Of a stretch of 64,000 bases of DNA, positions 46,969-58,103 are shown piece after piece. Both the position numbers and the translations under genes were made by a program. Origin of the DNA: Gambelia wislizenii (Eukaryota; Chordata; Lepidosauria; Squamata; Crotaphytidae); the NCBI GenBank assembly GCA_030847615.1, contig JAUMIR010000002.1:113964309-114028308 (forward strand). The letters are read 5' to 3'. The notes under the pieces were generated by a model, which saw nothing but the letters and a program-made list of their open reading frames with translations, ran no database searches and was not told the origin of the DNA. Positions within the stretch are counted from its first letter, which is position 1. Every line of letters starts with the position of its first letter.

Positions 46969-48001
46969 TGAAGAGGCGTGGAAGGAGGAGGGATATAAAT
47001 CTTCAACTCTTTGTGCTCACATATGTGGATGAATGATATCCATAGTTATCTCCCCACTCTGGAAAAAAAACAAGTATTTCCATATAGTTTTCACCCAGTA
47101 TTCACACATCTTGAAGAGTCTTGTCAGATTATTCTGTACAGAAATACACATTGGCTTTTGTAAAAAAAAATTATGGAGTTTGATGGAGAAAACCATGGTT
47201 GTTTGGTGTTTTTTGCATGAAAACCACTTATTACCAGATATGCACAGTATTTGAACAAAAGCCACATGTGTTTCTGGAAAAAGTGGCTGAGATGCTACGT
47301 CAGACATGTAGCTATGATGTTATCGCTACACTCTGTCTCCTGGTCTGACCCCAAAAACCACCTTAAAATCCAGGCAGCTTTACTGAGTGATGGAGCTTGG
47401 CAACTCTGGCAAGTTGGGTGCAGAAGGGTGATGCATCCAGTCTCCTCCCATCAGCAAGCAGCTGTGTGACAAGGAGTTGTGACAGGGGTCCCTTCTTCTG
47501 CTTGTTGCATTGCTGTTCACTCGTGCATGGCGGCTAGCTGTGTCATCTTTCAGCACTCTCTTTACCAGCATTGCAGAACTCTGTTCCTAGGCACAGCTGC
47601 CTGAGTTTAAGGTAGGTTTCGAGGGCATTTGAGGTCATGGCAATGGTATCACAATCATAAATGTGGATACCAAACAATTATGAGATCATAAGCCTAGCTT
47701 ACAACATCATAATTGTATAACAGGATGCCAGCCAGTAGTTTTTGTGTGTGAAAAATGCAGGGGTTTGCACAAAAACTCACAATTTTGTGCAAAACATCCA
47801 ATTTGTATTTCTGCACAGAATAATTTCCCCAAACACTTCAGGATGTGCAAATACCCATTGAAAACAGCACATAATTCTCAGGTCTATGTTATTCTTCCTG
47901 GCTGGATTTCCTGAGGGTTAGGGAACCAATTTTTCAGCTGGGAAATGGATAAAAATGAATATTCTTTCCATTTATAGGAAAGAGCACATGGTGCCACTCA
48001 T
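46969..48001. other. no feature recognised
   Basis: Unique-looking AT-rich sequence. Confidence 0.35.
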
Positions 48002-49445
48002 TCATAGAATCATAGAATCATAGAATTGCAGAGTTGGAAGAGACTACGAGGGTCATCTAGTCCAACCCCCTGCCATGCAGGAATACACAATCAAAGCATC
48101 CTTGACAGATAGCCATCCAGCCTCTGTTTAAAGACCTCCAAGGAAGGAGACCCTCCCACGCTCCGAGGGAGTGTGTTCCACTACCGAACAGCTCTTACTG
48201 TCAGAATGTTCCTCCTAATGTTGAGGTGGAATCTCTGTTCCTGGAGCTTGCACCCATTGTTCCGTGTTCTAGTCTCTGGAGCAGCAGAAAACACGCTTGC
48301 TCCATCCTCAATGTGACACCCCTTCAAATACTTAAACAGGGCTATCATATCGCCCCTTAACCATCTTTTTTCCAGGCTACACATACCCAGCCCCCTAAGT
48401 CTTCCATCATAAGGCATGGTTTCCAGACCTTTCACCATTTTAGTCACCCTTCTCTGGACACGCTCCAATTTGTCAATATCCTTTTTGAATTGTGGTGCCC
48501 AGAACTGGACACAGTATTCTAGGTGAGGCCTGACCAAGGCAGAATAGAGCAGCACTATTACTTCCCTTGATCTAGACACTATACAGTTGTCCCTTCACAT
48601 TCGCTGGGGTTTGGTTCCAGGACCCCCCGTGAATACCCAAATCCGTGAATATTCAAGTCCCATTATATGCAATGGAAGAGCAAAATGGTGTCCCTTATAT
48701 AAGATGGCAAAATCAAGGTTTGCTATTAGGACTGTTATTTTTTTAAGAATATTTTCAAGCCGTGAATACTCAAATCCGTGAATGTCAAATCCGTGAATGT
48801 GAAGGGACAACTGTACTTCTATTGATGCAGCCAAAATCGCATTGGCCTTTTTAGCTGCCGCATCACACTGTTGACTCATGTTCAACTTGTGGTCTACTAG
48901 GACTCCTAGATCCCTTTCGCACGTAGTCTCGTTCAGCCAGATCTTCCCCCATCCTATATCTATGCATTTCGTTTTTCTGCCCTAAGTGCAGTACCTTACA
49001 TTTCTCCGTATTGAATTTCATTTTATTAGCTTTGTCCCAGCTCTCCAGTCTATCCAGGTCATTTTGGATTTTGATCCTGTCCTCTAGGGTATTAGCTACT
49101 CCTCCTAATTTGGTGTCATCTGCAAATTTGATAAGGACGCCCCTAATTCTGTCATCCAATCATTGATAAAGATGTTGAATAGCACTGGGCCCAGGACAGA
49201 ACCCTGTGGCACCCCACTGGTCACATCTTTCCAAGACGAAGAGGAGCCACTGCTGAGCACCCTTTGGGTTCGGCCGGTCAACCAATTACAAATTCATTTA
49301 ACAGTTAACTTGTCTAGCCCACATTTTACAAGCTTGTTTTCAAGAATGTCATGGGGAACCTTGTCAAAGGCCTTACTGAAATCGAGGTATGCGATATCCA
49401 CAGTGTTCCCTTCATCTACCAAGCTGGTAATTTTATTTTTTTTAA
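48002..49445 (-). mobile_element. CR1 LINE, long 5'-truncated copy, split by a MITE
   Basis: This is the best CR1 in the window. Reading the minus strand from 49,445, the reverse transcriptase blocks KITSLVDEGNTVDIAYLDFS and KAFDKVPHDILENKLV appear first. [20 protein letters not shown] at about 49,080-49,140 holds the catalytic aspartates. The thumb follows, then [19 protein letters not shown] near 48,530, then the 3' UTR and tandem ATTCTATG repeats at 48,002-48,026. Frames are broken by stops and indels, and by the MITE at 48,584-48,813. The endonuclease and ORF1 are missing. Confidence 0.92.
48584..48813 (+). mobile_element. pogo/Tigger-like MITE nested in CR1
   Basis: It begins CAGTTGTCCCTTCACATTCG and ends GAATGTGAAGGGACAACTG, almost perfect inverted ends, with TA at 48,582-48,583 and 48,814-48,815. 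Removing it with one TA rejoins the CR1 sequence ACTATACTTCTATTGATG. This is the most intact of the three family members. Confidence 0.92.
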
Positions 49446-49539
49446 AAATCCAAGTTTGCTTAACTATGGTAACCCAAAACAGGTCACTATGGGTGGATAG
49501 GGACTCTGGAGACATAAAATTTGGGGGCTAAGCCCTTAC

Positions 49540-49757
49540 TGATATAGTGATTTGAATGTGGGACTATAAGTCTGGGAGACCAGATTTGAATCCCTGCGCA
49601 GCCGTGGAAACCCATTGGATGATCGTGGGCAAGGCACACTCAGCCTCAGAGGAAGGCAATGGCAAACTTCCTCTGAAGAAATCTTGCCAAGAAATACTTA
49701 GGAGAGGGCTGCCATAAGACAGAGTCAACTTGAAGGCACATAACAATGACAAGGCTC
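49540..49757 (+). mobile_element. CORE-SINE (MIR-like)
   Basis: The head (GTGATTTGAATGTGGGACTA), a B-box-like GATTTGAATCC, a degraded core (GATCGTGGGCAAGGCACACT) and the tail GGCACATAACAATGACAA. Confidence 0.82.
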
Positions 49758-49767
49758 TTATTGGACT

Positions 49768-50604
49768 AAGGGCATTATCAGACTAGCGAGTTAAAACGCT
49801 GTAATTATGCAAATAAGGAAGGTGGAATCATCATGGCATTATAGCTGAAATTATAAAACAACCACCACTAGCGTTTTCAGAATGGGATTAAGGAGATTTT
49901 CAGACCGCGTTTCAGTGTGCCTAGCGCGGGAGGAACTTTCGGGAGAGGGACGGCGGTCTTGTGCGGCAGGGGGGCGTTTTCGGACGCCATTGTCCCTCTC
50001 CCAAACCCATCCGTGTCACTTCCGTGAAGCTTCGGAAGCCTCAGCGCCATATTTTAATCACGGGCAAAGGTCCCACTACAGTAGCACTTGTCTTCACATA
50101 GCCTTCTAATTATGCTGTAATGACCACTTACTTCCATGTTAGTGGGGGCAGGAGATCTCGGCAGTTCTCAGAAGAAGACATGAGTTCATGTAAAAACACC
50201 AAAAACACTTAAAACAAATTAAATACACAGATAACACCTGAAACACATAAAAACTTGCCAGCAATATGGGACAGTTCATAAAAAGGGCATCCTGTTGATT
50301 GTTTTCACATTGTCACCTGGAAGTTTTCTCAGTGGCAACAGGAACAGGGGAAAGAGGACCACCCATTCACTTTATATCCTCATGATTACAGCAGGACTTG
50401 GTTTCTCACGCTCTCAGTATCAAGAAAATAGTGATATTAAAGATCTATTGACGGCTTAGCCCGTGAATAAAAAGTGATGCCTTATTTTCGGCTTGTGCAC
50501 ACACTGGCCACTGGAGGACAGCGACGTTGACTGGTAATTTCAGTCTGTTATGTTATTATCGTGTTGTAATGACACAATTTTTTCCTTGTCTGATAAAGTC
50601 CTAA
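49768..50604. mobile_element. DNA transposon, non-autonomous, related to the foldback at 16.7 kb
   Basis: The termini GGGCATTATCAGACTAG and CTTGTCTGATAAAGTCC are inverted, and further pairing follows (AACGCTGTAATTATG / CGTGTTGTAATGAC). Positions 49,890-50,068 align with one arm of the palindrome at 16,654-16,984, sharing GCGGCAGGGG, TCCGTGTCACTTCCGTGA and TCACGGGCAA. TAGCCCGTGAATAAAAAGTG near 50,457 is a degraded inverted copy of the inner part. No transposase frame is present. Confidence 0.7.
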
Positions 50605-51132
50605 GTGTTCCGGTCCTGACAAGCAATCTTGTTTCCATTTTAAAATAAATCATACTCTTACTGTTTTTGCAGATAATGACCATACCGTACGTTTAACACA
50701 GAGAAAGAGCGCATTAATTCAAGCTGTGTGTGGTGTGTGTGTATACATGTACATCCACACCTATGACCCTCCTCCTCCTCCCCCTCTTCAGTAGAGAGTA
50801 TAAAATAAATAATTTGGGGAAAATACTTCGTTTCAGGGCAACTTCCCAGATGAGTTTCCTTTTGAAGAAAGATTGATGGGAACTTGTGTTTTATTTATTT
50901 ATGAAAATACAGCCTGAGCAGGCAGGAAGACAATAGGTATATGGGTAAATTGTGCTAATCTCAAATGCAGACAGACAGAAAACATTGCTTTCCCTTTATC
51001 TGATCAAACTGTACATTCTGTTCCTTCCAATCTTACAGTATTGGTTATTGTTGTGTTGTCTACCTTTCATAATATTTTCCCCTCCCCACCGCCACATCAG
51101 ACTTGCTCACATGTGAAAGGAAAAGTAGCAGA
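50605..51132. other. no feature recognised
   Basis: Contains a short GTGTGTGTG run near 50,730; no gene is supported. Confidence 0.35.
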
Positions 51133-51316
51133 TCATAGAATCATAGAGTTGGAAGAGACCACAAGGGCCATCTAGTCCAACCCCCTGCCCTGCAAGAATA
51201 CACAATCAAAGCACTCCTGACAGATAGCTATCCAGCCTCTGTTTAAAAACCTCCAAAGATGGAGACTCCGCCACACTCTGAGGCAGTCCATGCCACTGTC
51301 AAATAGCTCTTACTGA
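51133..51316 (-). mobile_element. CR1 LINE 3' fragment
   Basis: ATCATAGAATCATAGAGTTG, AAGGGCCATCTAGTCCAACC and onward to AGCTCTTACTG, where it breaks off. Confidence 0.9.
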
Positions 51317-51882
51317 CTCTGCAGATGATGAAATGTTGCTTTGCTTGTTTTGGAAGAATCTGGGATGTGCTTACACAGCAATGGAAAGACAATGAAAGAG
51401 CACCTTGGACCTTTTCCTTGGAAATATTATAGGAAGTTATATTCCTAGGAGAATGATCTATATAGTCAATTGTTATAGTTATTTCCAATGTCAGGAGAGC
51501 TTAACTTCTCATTTAGGTGCCAGTCAAAACTGAAATTGAAATTTTCTAAATCTAAATCTTAGTAGCCCCCACCCCCATCACATGGATTCATCCCATGAGT
51601 AGCACATCATCACTGGCAAAATCAGGGGTGGCAACAGGGTAGTAGTAGCAGGGAGAGACTGGTACATCTGGTTCAGTGGCGAGCCTTTTAAATATAATAG
51701 CAGTGCCATAGGAGAAATCCATAGATCAGCAGATCCCCTGTCATTATTCGTTTATCTACAAAATACCCAAACCCTAAACAATATGTTAACTTGAAACATG
51801 TTGGGTTGTCCAAGATTTTACAACCCAAGTTTTGATAGTAGGAATTAACTCTTGTATTTAATTGAGAACAAATAAAATTCTA
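51317..51882. other. no feature recognised
   Basis: AT-rich sequence without recognisable content. Confidence 0.35.
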
Positions 51883-52066
51883 GGGCCTTGTCTACATGGG
51901 CAATTTACCCCCTCTTGCCCCTGTCTTAGAGCCCTGTAGTCCTGATGATGCAGGGCTTTTGCCTTGTTCTGCCCCTGGGCAGTCCTCACCACCCCTGGGG
52001 CAGATATGGGACTCAGATGGGGTAAGATGGGGTAGGGCCTGATATAACATTTTAAAATAATGCCTA

Positions 52067-52445
52067 TGCCATGCTCGTCCATGGATTCTGGGTATTAGAG
52101 TAGACTCCATGGAAGACCCTCACATGAGTTTGGTTTTAGGCCTGCCATGAGTTTGGTTCCCCTGCCTGATTCCCCTGCCTGGGCCTCTCTGTCTCTGGAT
52201 GGAAGCCAGCCCACCTTGTGGGTCTAGGAATGCTGTTCCTCGGGTAGCTTCAAGGCCAGAGCACCTGGAGGTAGCTGCTACTCTTACAGCCCTTTCTACA
52301 CGCCATTCTCACGCTGTAAGGGTTTATCTGGTGTCTGTACTGGATTGGTTTCAGTTCTGGCTTTGCCTATGTTACTGGTCTGTGTTTCCTTGCTTAATAA
52401 AGAAATCTTATTGAGTTAATGTGAACGTGTGTCTGGTACATCACA
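52067..52445 (+). repeat. 5' LTR of the gypsy element
   Basis: It starts TGCCATGCTCGTCC and ends GGTACATCACA (TG...CA). It holds the polyadenylation signal AATAAA at 52,396-52,401. It has a GAGTA insertion relative to the 3' LTR. Confidence 0.92.
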
Positions 52446-52483
52446 GTAAGCCAGAACTCACCAATTCTTCTTAATTCCTACCT

Positions 52484-53038
52484 GTGATGTCTGACGACAT
52501 GGAGATTGGAACCCAGACGGAGAAAGATCTAGCCACAGACGATGGCCAGGGAGCTGGCTTGCTGGAGGATGGTGCAGGTGTGCCAGAGGAAGAGCTGAGC
52601 CGAGCCCGATGGAGGGCTGGAAGGCTGACCCTTCCCCCCCCCATCCTCATGGAGCTGGGAGACAGGCAAGGCCTGGGGATGGGCAGCCTACCTTTCTCAG
52701 GGACTCCAGTGCATGGGGCAGGAATGGCCATGGGAGCTAGCTGGCTCTGGCTGGAGGAGCAGGATCGGGATGAGCGGAGATCCCTACGGTGGGATCAGCC
52801 CCTAGCCGAGGGGTTTCGTGAACCTGGGGGAAGACCCCACTGTGCAGAACTGGAGAAGGAGGTACAGCAGCTGGAGCAACAGGTGGAGACCATGCAGAAA
52901 AGCCTCCTGGAGATCTTACAGAGACTGCCTCAGCAACCTGCAGTCCTGGGGGAGGCAACCACCCCAGGGACCCCAGCTGCCAGCTCCTCAAGGGGGTGGG
53001 GTCCCGGGTCCCCCAGGTGGGGTCCCCACAGCTCCTGA
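52484..53038 (+). pseudogene. gypsy gag, N-terminal segment
   Basis: An open frame of 184 residues begins about 40 bp after the 5' LTR. It is acidic at the start (MMSDDMEIGTQTEKD), with a probable coiled-coil stretch rich in Glu, Gln and Leu at about residues 122-146 (ELEKEVQQLEQQVETMQK). Such a segment precedes the capsid domain in Sushi-like Gag proteins, where it helps assembly. The frame stops at 53,038, and the capsid coding resumes in another frame at about 53,100, which implies a frameshifting indel. Confidence 0.75.
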
Positions 53039-53099
53039 TGGAGGCCCCATCCCGTAGGCTCCTGGTCCAGTACCCCCTGCAGGGGCTGGCCCGGTTGAG

Positions 53100-54133
53100 C
53101 TGCAGGAGAGACCACGTGGTCTCAAACACCGGGACTTGAAGGCCACTTTTGATGGAGACGCCACGAAGTTGCCATACTTCTTAACCCAGGTGATGGGATT
53201 CATGTCTCATTGGGAGGAAGAATTCCAGACGGAGGCCGAGAAGGTGCAGTACGTCTCTAACCAGCTAGATGGGGAGGCAGCAAACTGGCTGGTGGGGCTC
53301 TACGACATGGGGCTCCATAATTAGGGAGCTCCTACGACTTCATGATGGCCCTTAGAGCTCAATTCAAAGACCCCCTGAGGATGAGGCGTGCATGCACAGA
53401 ACTTCAGAAACTGCACCAGGGTTTGAGACCCGTGGCTGAATATGCCTCCGAATTTCGCCGCCTGGCCAGCCAGATCCCCAACCGGACCGAGGCCACTAAA
53501 GTGCAGTATTTTCAGGATGGTCTTAACACTGACATCCTAGAGTGGGCCTTGGTCCAAGGGAACCCAGAAATCCTCCTGGGGTCAGTACAGCTGGCTGGGG
53601 AGGTGGAAACCCTGAGACAGAGCGTCAAGCTGGCCCGGCAATGCCAGGGGCTCGGCGGGAAGCCCAGTGGGTGCACAGGGAAGAAAGCTAAGGTGGCTCA
53701 ACCAGCAGGAGGCACATCGGGGGAGTTGGAGAGGGAGCGACGGATGTGGAAAGGCCTGTGCCTGCACTGCGGAAAAGGTGGATACCGCATAGCTGAGTGC
53801 CCAGAGAAGCAACCCTGGGACAAGCCCGTAGAAGAGAGACCCAAGAAGGTGGATGGGAGACCAACAGCACCCAAGACGCCGTTCAAGCCAAAGCCCAAAG
53901 TATGTGCCTTGATCCCTGGTCATGTGGCAGGTGAATCTTCTGAGGAGCCGAATGACAGTGGATCCGCTTCCGATGCTGAGCCGGCGGGAAATGGATGCAG
54001 CCTGCCCTACTGCACCCGAGGGCAGGCTTATCCTGAAGGGTGCCTAAGTGCTGTGGTGAGTGGGGTGAAAACCCCATTTTTTCTAAAAGCCAAAATAGGG
54101 GTTGCAGATAATGCCCCCCCCCCTGAAAAGTGA
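53100..54133 (+). pseudogene. gypsy gag, capsid and zinc knuckle
   Basis: The capsid-type region starts near FDGDATKLPYFLTQVMGFM (53,140) and continues through VQYVSNQLDGEAANWLVGL. An in-frame stop interrupts it at 53,322-53,324, and it resumes in the 263-residue frame from 53,342 (EYASEFRRLASQIPN). One zinc knuckle, CLHCGKGGYRIAEC (about residues 140-153 of that frame), has Tyr where CCHC knuckles have His, which should weaken zinc binding. The C-terminal part is basic then acidic. The frame overlaps the pol start by 4 nt (ATGA), so pol was probably expressed by a shift or restart. Confidence 0.85.
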
Positions 54134-55485
54134 TGATAATGGTGGATTCCGGGTGTACCGAGGTGCTAATTCACTCCTCCCTGGTCAGTGAACTTTCAGT
54201 TAATACCATCAAGCTAGACAAGCTGGTGTGGCTGTCTCAGATGGACGGGGGGATGATGAAGGGGGCCCCTGCGAGGCACATGACTGGCATGGTACAAATG
54301 AAGATGGGAAATCATCAGGAGGAGCTCCAATTTGTGATAGCGCCAGGCTTGGTCCCAGCCGCAGTAGTAGGCTTGAACTGGTTAAAGTTCCACAACCCCA
54401 CTATAGACTGGATCAAGGAAACTGTGACTTTTATAGACCCCATGTGCATGCGGAAACACGGGGTGTGTGACTCCAGTGGGGCCTTGCTGGGGAGGGGAAT
54501 CCCACAAGGGACCAAGCAGCAGAACTCTAAGGTCGTTAAGGTGCAAGGGGAAGTGAGAGAATTACCAGTGGAGTATAAACAGTGGCAGTATGTGTTTGAA
54601 GAGAAAGAATGTGACATTCTACCCCCCCACAGGCCGTTTGACTGTGCAATTGAAATAGTCTCAGAAGTGGCACTGCCCAAGTCCAAGATTTACTCCATGA
54701 CCCCGGTGGAGATGGACGCCTTCCGCGAGTTCATAGATAAAAACTTGACCTGGGGGTTCATTAGACCTACAACCTCCCCCTTGGGGCCCCCGGTGTTGTT
54801 CAGATGCAAACACGATTCTTCTCTCCGCCCCTGCATAGATTACAGATCCCTAAATGCCATCAGTGCATCAAATCATTACCCACTCCCCTTAATGAAAGAT
54901 ATCCTGGCTCATTTAGCCAAGGGGAAGATATTCACCAAGCTGGACTTGTGGGAGGCCTATTACATGGTGAGAATTAAGGAGTGGGATGAGTGGAAAACTG
55001 CTTTTAATTGCCAGCTAGGGACATTTGAATTCCTCGTGATGCCGTTTAGATTAAGTTGGGCCCCCGGGGTGTTCCAGAACTTATTTAATGATGTGCTTAG
55101 AGAATTTTTGTACAAAGGGGTACTGGTATATCTGGATGATGTGCTCATCTACTCAGAGGACTATACGTCCCATGCTAAGCTGGTTAAGAAAGTACTCAGT
55201 AAACTGGGGGGAAACCATTTGTATGCCAAAATGTCGAAATGTGAATTCCACCAAAGCTGCTTAGATTATTTGGGGTACCGCATCTCTAGCAGGGGAGTTG
55301 AAATGGACCCTGAGAATGTCAAGGGGGTCCTTGCATGGGAGGCTCCCAGGTCCAGGAAGCAGCTTCAAAGCTTCCTAGGATTTGCTAACTTTTACTGGTC
55401 CTTCATCCCTGACTTTGCTGAGGTTGCCTTGCCCCTGACTGACCTGTTGAAAACCAAGGGTATGTGTGTGTGTGTGTGTGTGTGA
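54130..55485 (+). pseudogene. gypsy pol, protease and reverse transcriptase
   Basis: This 451-residue frame opens with the aspartic protease active site VDSGCTEV (Asp at residue 6). The reverse transcriptase follows, with LRPCIDYRSLNAISASNHYP, KIFTKLDLWEAYYMVRI and the catalytic YLDD box at residues 334-337 (55,129-55,140). In the LDL motif Trp replaces the usual Arg. The connection region starts at RKQLQSFLGFANFYW. The frame ends where a (TG)n microsatellite (about 55,461-55,484) has replaced or expanded within the coding sequence, creating MCVCVCV then a stop. As a protein it would lack RNase H and integrase. Confidence 0.9.
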
Positions 55486-55531
55486 GAAATGAACTGGGAA
55501 GGGTAAGGAAGAGAAGCCTCCCTAAAAGATT

Positions 55532-56141
55532 GTGTGGTCTGACCAATGTCAAAGAGCATTTGACAAGCTGAAAAAGCTTTTCACCTCTGACCCTATCCTT
55601 AACCCCGAGCCCGAGCAGCCTTTTGTGGTTCAAATGGATGCCTCTGATGTGGCAATGGGGGGGGGTTTGCTGCAGTGGGACGAGGGGGGAGCTCAGACCC
55701 TGTGCATACCTATCAAGGAAGTTCAATGATACTGAATGAAATTGGCCAGTGTGGGAGAAAGATGCAGGGGCAATAAAAGTAGCCCTGGGGACTTGGTGCC
55801 ATCTGCTGGAAGGATCTTCCCAACCTTTTGAGGTTTGGACAGATCACAAAAACTTGGAGGCTTTGAAAACCCCATGCCGCTTGAACCCCAAACAATTTAG
55901 GTGGGCCAGTTTCTTTTACCGGTTCAACTTCCCACTGACGTTTCTCCCTGGGAAAAAGAATTTCTTGGCTGATGCTTTGTCCAGGCTCTCTCAACATGAC
56001 AGTAAGCGGAAGAAAGTAATAGACACGGTTTCCCCCCTCCCATTTGGGGTTGGCAGTTCTCACACGCAGTCAAGCCAAATGCCAGGAGGCCCTTGGTGGT
56101 CCTGCTTTGGGCCAGGAGCGAAACTTAACGGGAGGGCCTGA
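55532..56141 (+). pseudogene. gypsy pol, RNase H region, frameshifted
   Basis: The first part, at 55,532-55,729, includes QRAFDKLKKLFTSDPIL and the RNase H start VVQMDASDVAMG. It ends in stops near 55,728-55,735. The second part lies in another frame at 55,749-56,141, with DAGAIKVALGTW, VWTDHKNLEAL and the Ty3/gypsy hallmark NFLADALSRLSQHD. A further shift near 56,050 follows the RNase H domain. Confidence 0.88.
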
Positions 56142-56178
56142 CGGGCCACCCTCAATGGGTGCGACCCCAACTGCGCCA

Positions 56179-57039
56179 CCAGCCCCAACAGGCCTAGAGC
56201 CTTCCCCCCTCATGACAGAAGACAGCGGGGGTGGGTGGCAGGCTCAGATGGCAGCTGCTCTTTCCCACAACCCCTGGTACCTTTCTCACAAAGGGGAAGT
56301 AGTACTACGAGGGGGTTTGGCTTGGAAGGGGGAACGCATGTACGTCCCCGAGGCTATGAGGACTGCCATCCTTAAACAGTGCCATGATGTGAAAAGTGCA
56401 GGTCACTTTGGGTATGTGAAAACATTGCATTTAACATGACGGCAATTCTGGTGGCCCAAAATGCGAAAGGAACTGGAGAATTATGTAAAAGGGTGTCATA
56501 TGTGTGCGGTGGCAAAAAGAGCCAGTGGAAAACCAAAAGGCCTGTTACTACCATTAACTACCCCCACTCAACCTTGGGAGGTCATTAGTACAGACGTCAT
56601 TGTTGAGTTGCCAGAGAGTAAGAAAAAGATGGTTATTTGGGTAGTGACTGACCTGTTTTCCAAGCAAGCTCACTTTGTTACCTGCAAGAAACTCCCGACC
56701 ACCCCTCAACTGGCCAAGCTTTTTGTGCAACACATATACAGGCTACATGGAGTTCCTGCCAAAATCATCTCAGATAGGAGTGTTCAATTCACCTCCCAGT
56801 TCTGGAAGGCGTTTACAAGGCTGTTGGGAATTGAGCTAGCGATGAGTAGCTCTCATCATCCACAAAGTGATGGCCAGACTGAACGTTTGAACCAATTTTT
56901 GGCACAGTATTTAAGGTGTTACGTCAACTTCCAGCAGTCTGATTTGGTTGATCACCCTTCACAGAGGTGGCATGCAACAACGCCATACACCAAAGTACTG
57001 GCTTGTCCCCCTTTAAAATTGTTTCAGGACAGGACTTAG
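56179..57039 (+). pseudogene. gypsy pol, integrase
   Basis: The zinc-binding part has HDVKSAGHFG and, after an in-frame stop at 56,437-56,439, KGCHMCAVAKR. In the 192-residue frame from 56,461 the catalytic triad is complete: Asp45 (VISTDVIV), Asp105 (IISDRSVQFTS) and Glu141 (SDGQTERLNQ), with 35 residues between the second Asp and Glu. This segment otherwise reads well. Frame is lost again near 57,000. Confidence 0.9.
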
Positions 57040-57635
57040 ACCCTCTGCCTTTGGGAGAGGGGGATCCCAGAGACCCAGTTCCTGGGACTCAATGGAACAC
57101 TCAAATCAAAGACGCCTGGCCCAGAGTTGTGTCGGCCCTAGAGTACGCGAAGGCCCGCTACAAAGAGCATGCGGACAAGAAACATGACCCTGCCCCAAGC
57201 TACACTGTGGGAGACTTGGTATATCTTTTCACTAAGTCCCTGAAGAGCCCGCAGCCCTCAAAAAAGTTGGGGCCTAAATACATTGGACCTTTCCCTATTG
57301 TTAGGGAAATCAGCCCTGTGGCTTTTGAACTATCCTTGCCCAAATTGTATCGTAACATCCATCCTGTGTTTCATTCTAGTTTGCTCAAGCCTGCGTGCCC
57401 TCCAGATCAACATCATCGAGTTCCTGAAACGCCCTGCCCTATCATGGTGGACAATGATCAACATTTTGAAATCTCTGATATGCTGGACTCTCGGGTTCAC
57501 AGGGGGGGGTTGCAGTACCTGGTAAAATGGAAGCATTTGCCTATGGGTCATGCTGAATGGGTCAATGTTGAACACGTCAAGGCTCCACGCTTATTGAGGA
57601 AGTTCCATGCCTGCTTCCCTGATAAGCCTGGCTGA
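56967..57635 (+). pseudogene. gypsy integrase C-terminus with chromodomain
   Basis: A 222-residue frame overlaps the previous one in another register. It has the GPY/F-type module (LGPKYIGPFPIVREISPVAF and HPVFHSSLLKPA). At about residues 168-215 it ends in a chromodomain: FEISDMLDSRVHRGGLQYLV, then VKWKHLPMGHAEWVN. Chromodomains of this group recognise modified histone tails and can steer integration to particular chromatin. The aromatic positions are largely kept. Confidence 0.9.
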
Positions 57636-57730
57636 ATGGAGCCCCCCTCCATTCCTGTGTTTTGCTTGGTATTTTCCTTTGTCTGCTGGTTTGGTTTTGG
57701 GAAGGGGGGGTTCTCCTCGAGGAGGTGGTA

Positions 57731-58103
57731 TGTCATGCTCGTCCATGGATTCTGGGTATTAGACTCCATGGAAGACCCTGGCATGAGTTTGGTTTTAGGC
57801 CTGCCATGAGTTTGGTTTTCCTGCCTGATTCCCTTGCCTGGGCCTCTCTGTCTCTGGACAGAAGCCAGCCCGCCTTGTAGGTCTGGGAATGCTGTTCCTC
57901 GGGCAGCTTCAAAGCCAGAGCACCTGGAGGTAGCTGCTACTCCTACAGCCCTCCCTACAGGCCATTCTCACGCTGGAAGGGTTTATCTGGTGTTTTTACT
58001 GGATTGGTTTCAGTTCTGGCTTTGCCTATGTTACTGGTCTGCATTTCCTTGCTTAATAAAGAAATCTTATTGCGTTAATGCGAACGTGTGTCTGGTACAT
58101 CAC
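57731..58103 (+). repeat. 3' LTR of the gypsy element
   Basis: It starts TGTCATGCTCGTCC and ends GGTACATCACA, with AATAAA at 58,055-58,060. By hand alignment about 24 substitutions and one 5-bp indel separate it from the 5' LTR, roughly 6%, so the insertion is not recent. Confidence 0.92.

Larger units (their letters stand above)
52067..58103 (+). mobile_element. Ty3/gypsy chromodomain LTR retrotransposon, degenerate
   Basis: A 6.04 kb element with two LTRs, gag, then pol in the order protease, reverse transcriptase, RNase H, integrase, chromodomain. That order defines Ty3/gypsy chromoviruses, and the gag resembles the Sushi-like group related to mammalian RTL/PEG10 genes. Flanks GCCTA (52,062-52,066) and GCCTG (58,104-58,108) are a likely 5-bp target duplication with one change. 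Just before the 3' LTR, GAGGAGGTGG is the probable polypurine tract. All frames are broken by stops or shifts, so it is not autonomously active. No envelope gene is present. Confidence 0.93.

Noticed and set aside
52471..53203. Minus-strand frames opposite the gypsy gag
   Set aside because: Antisense shadows of a GC-rich coding region.
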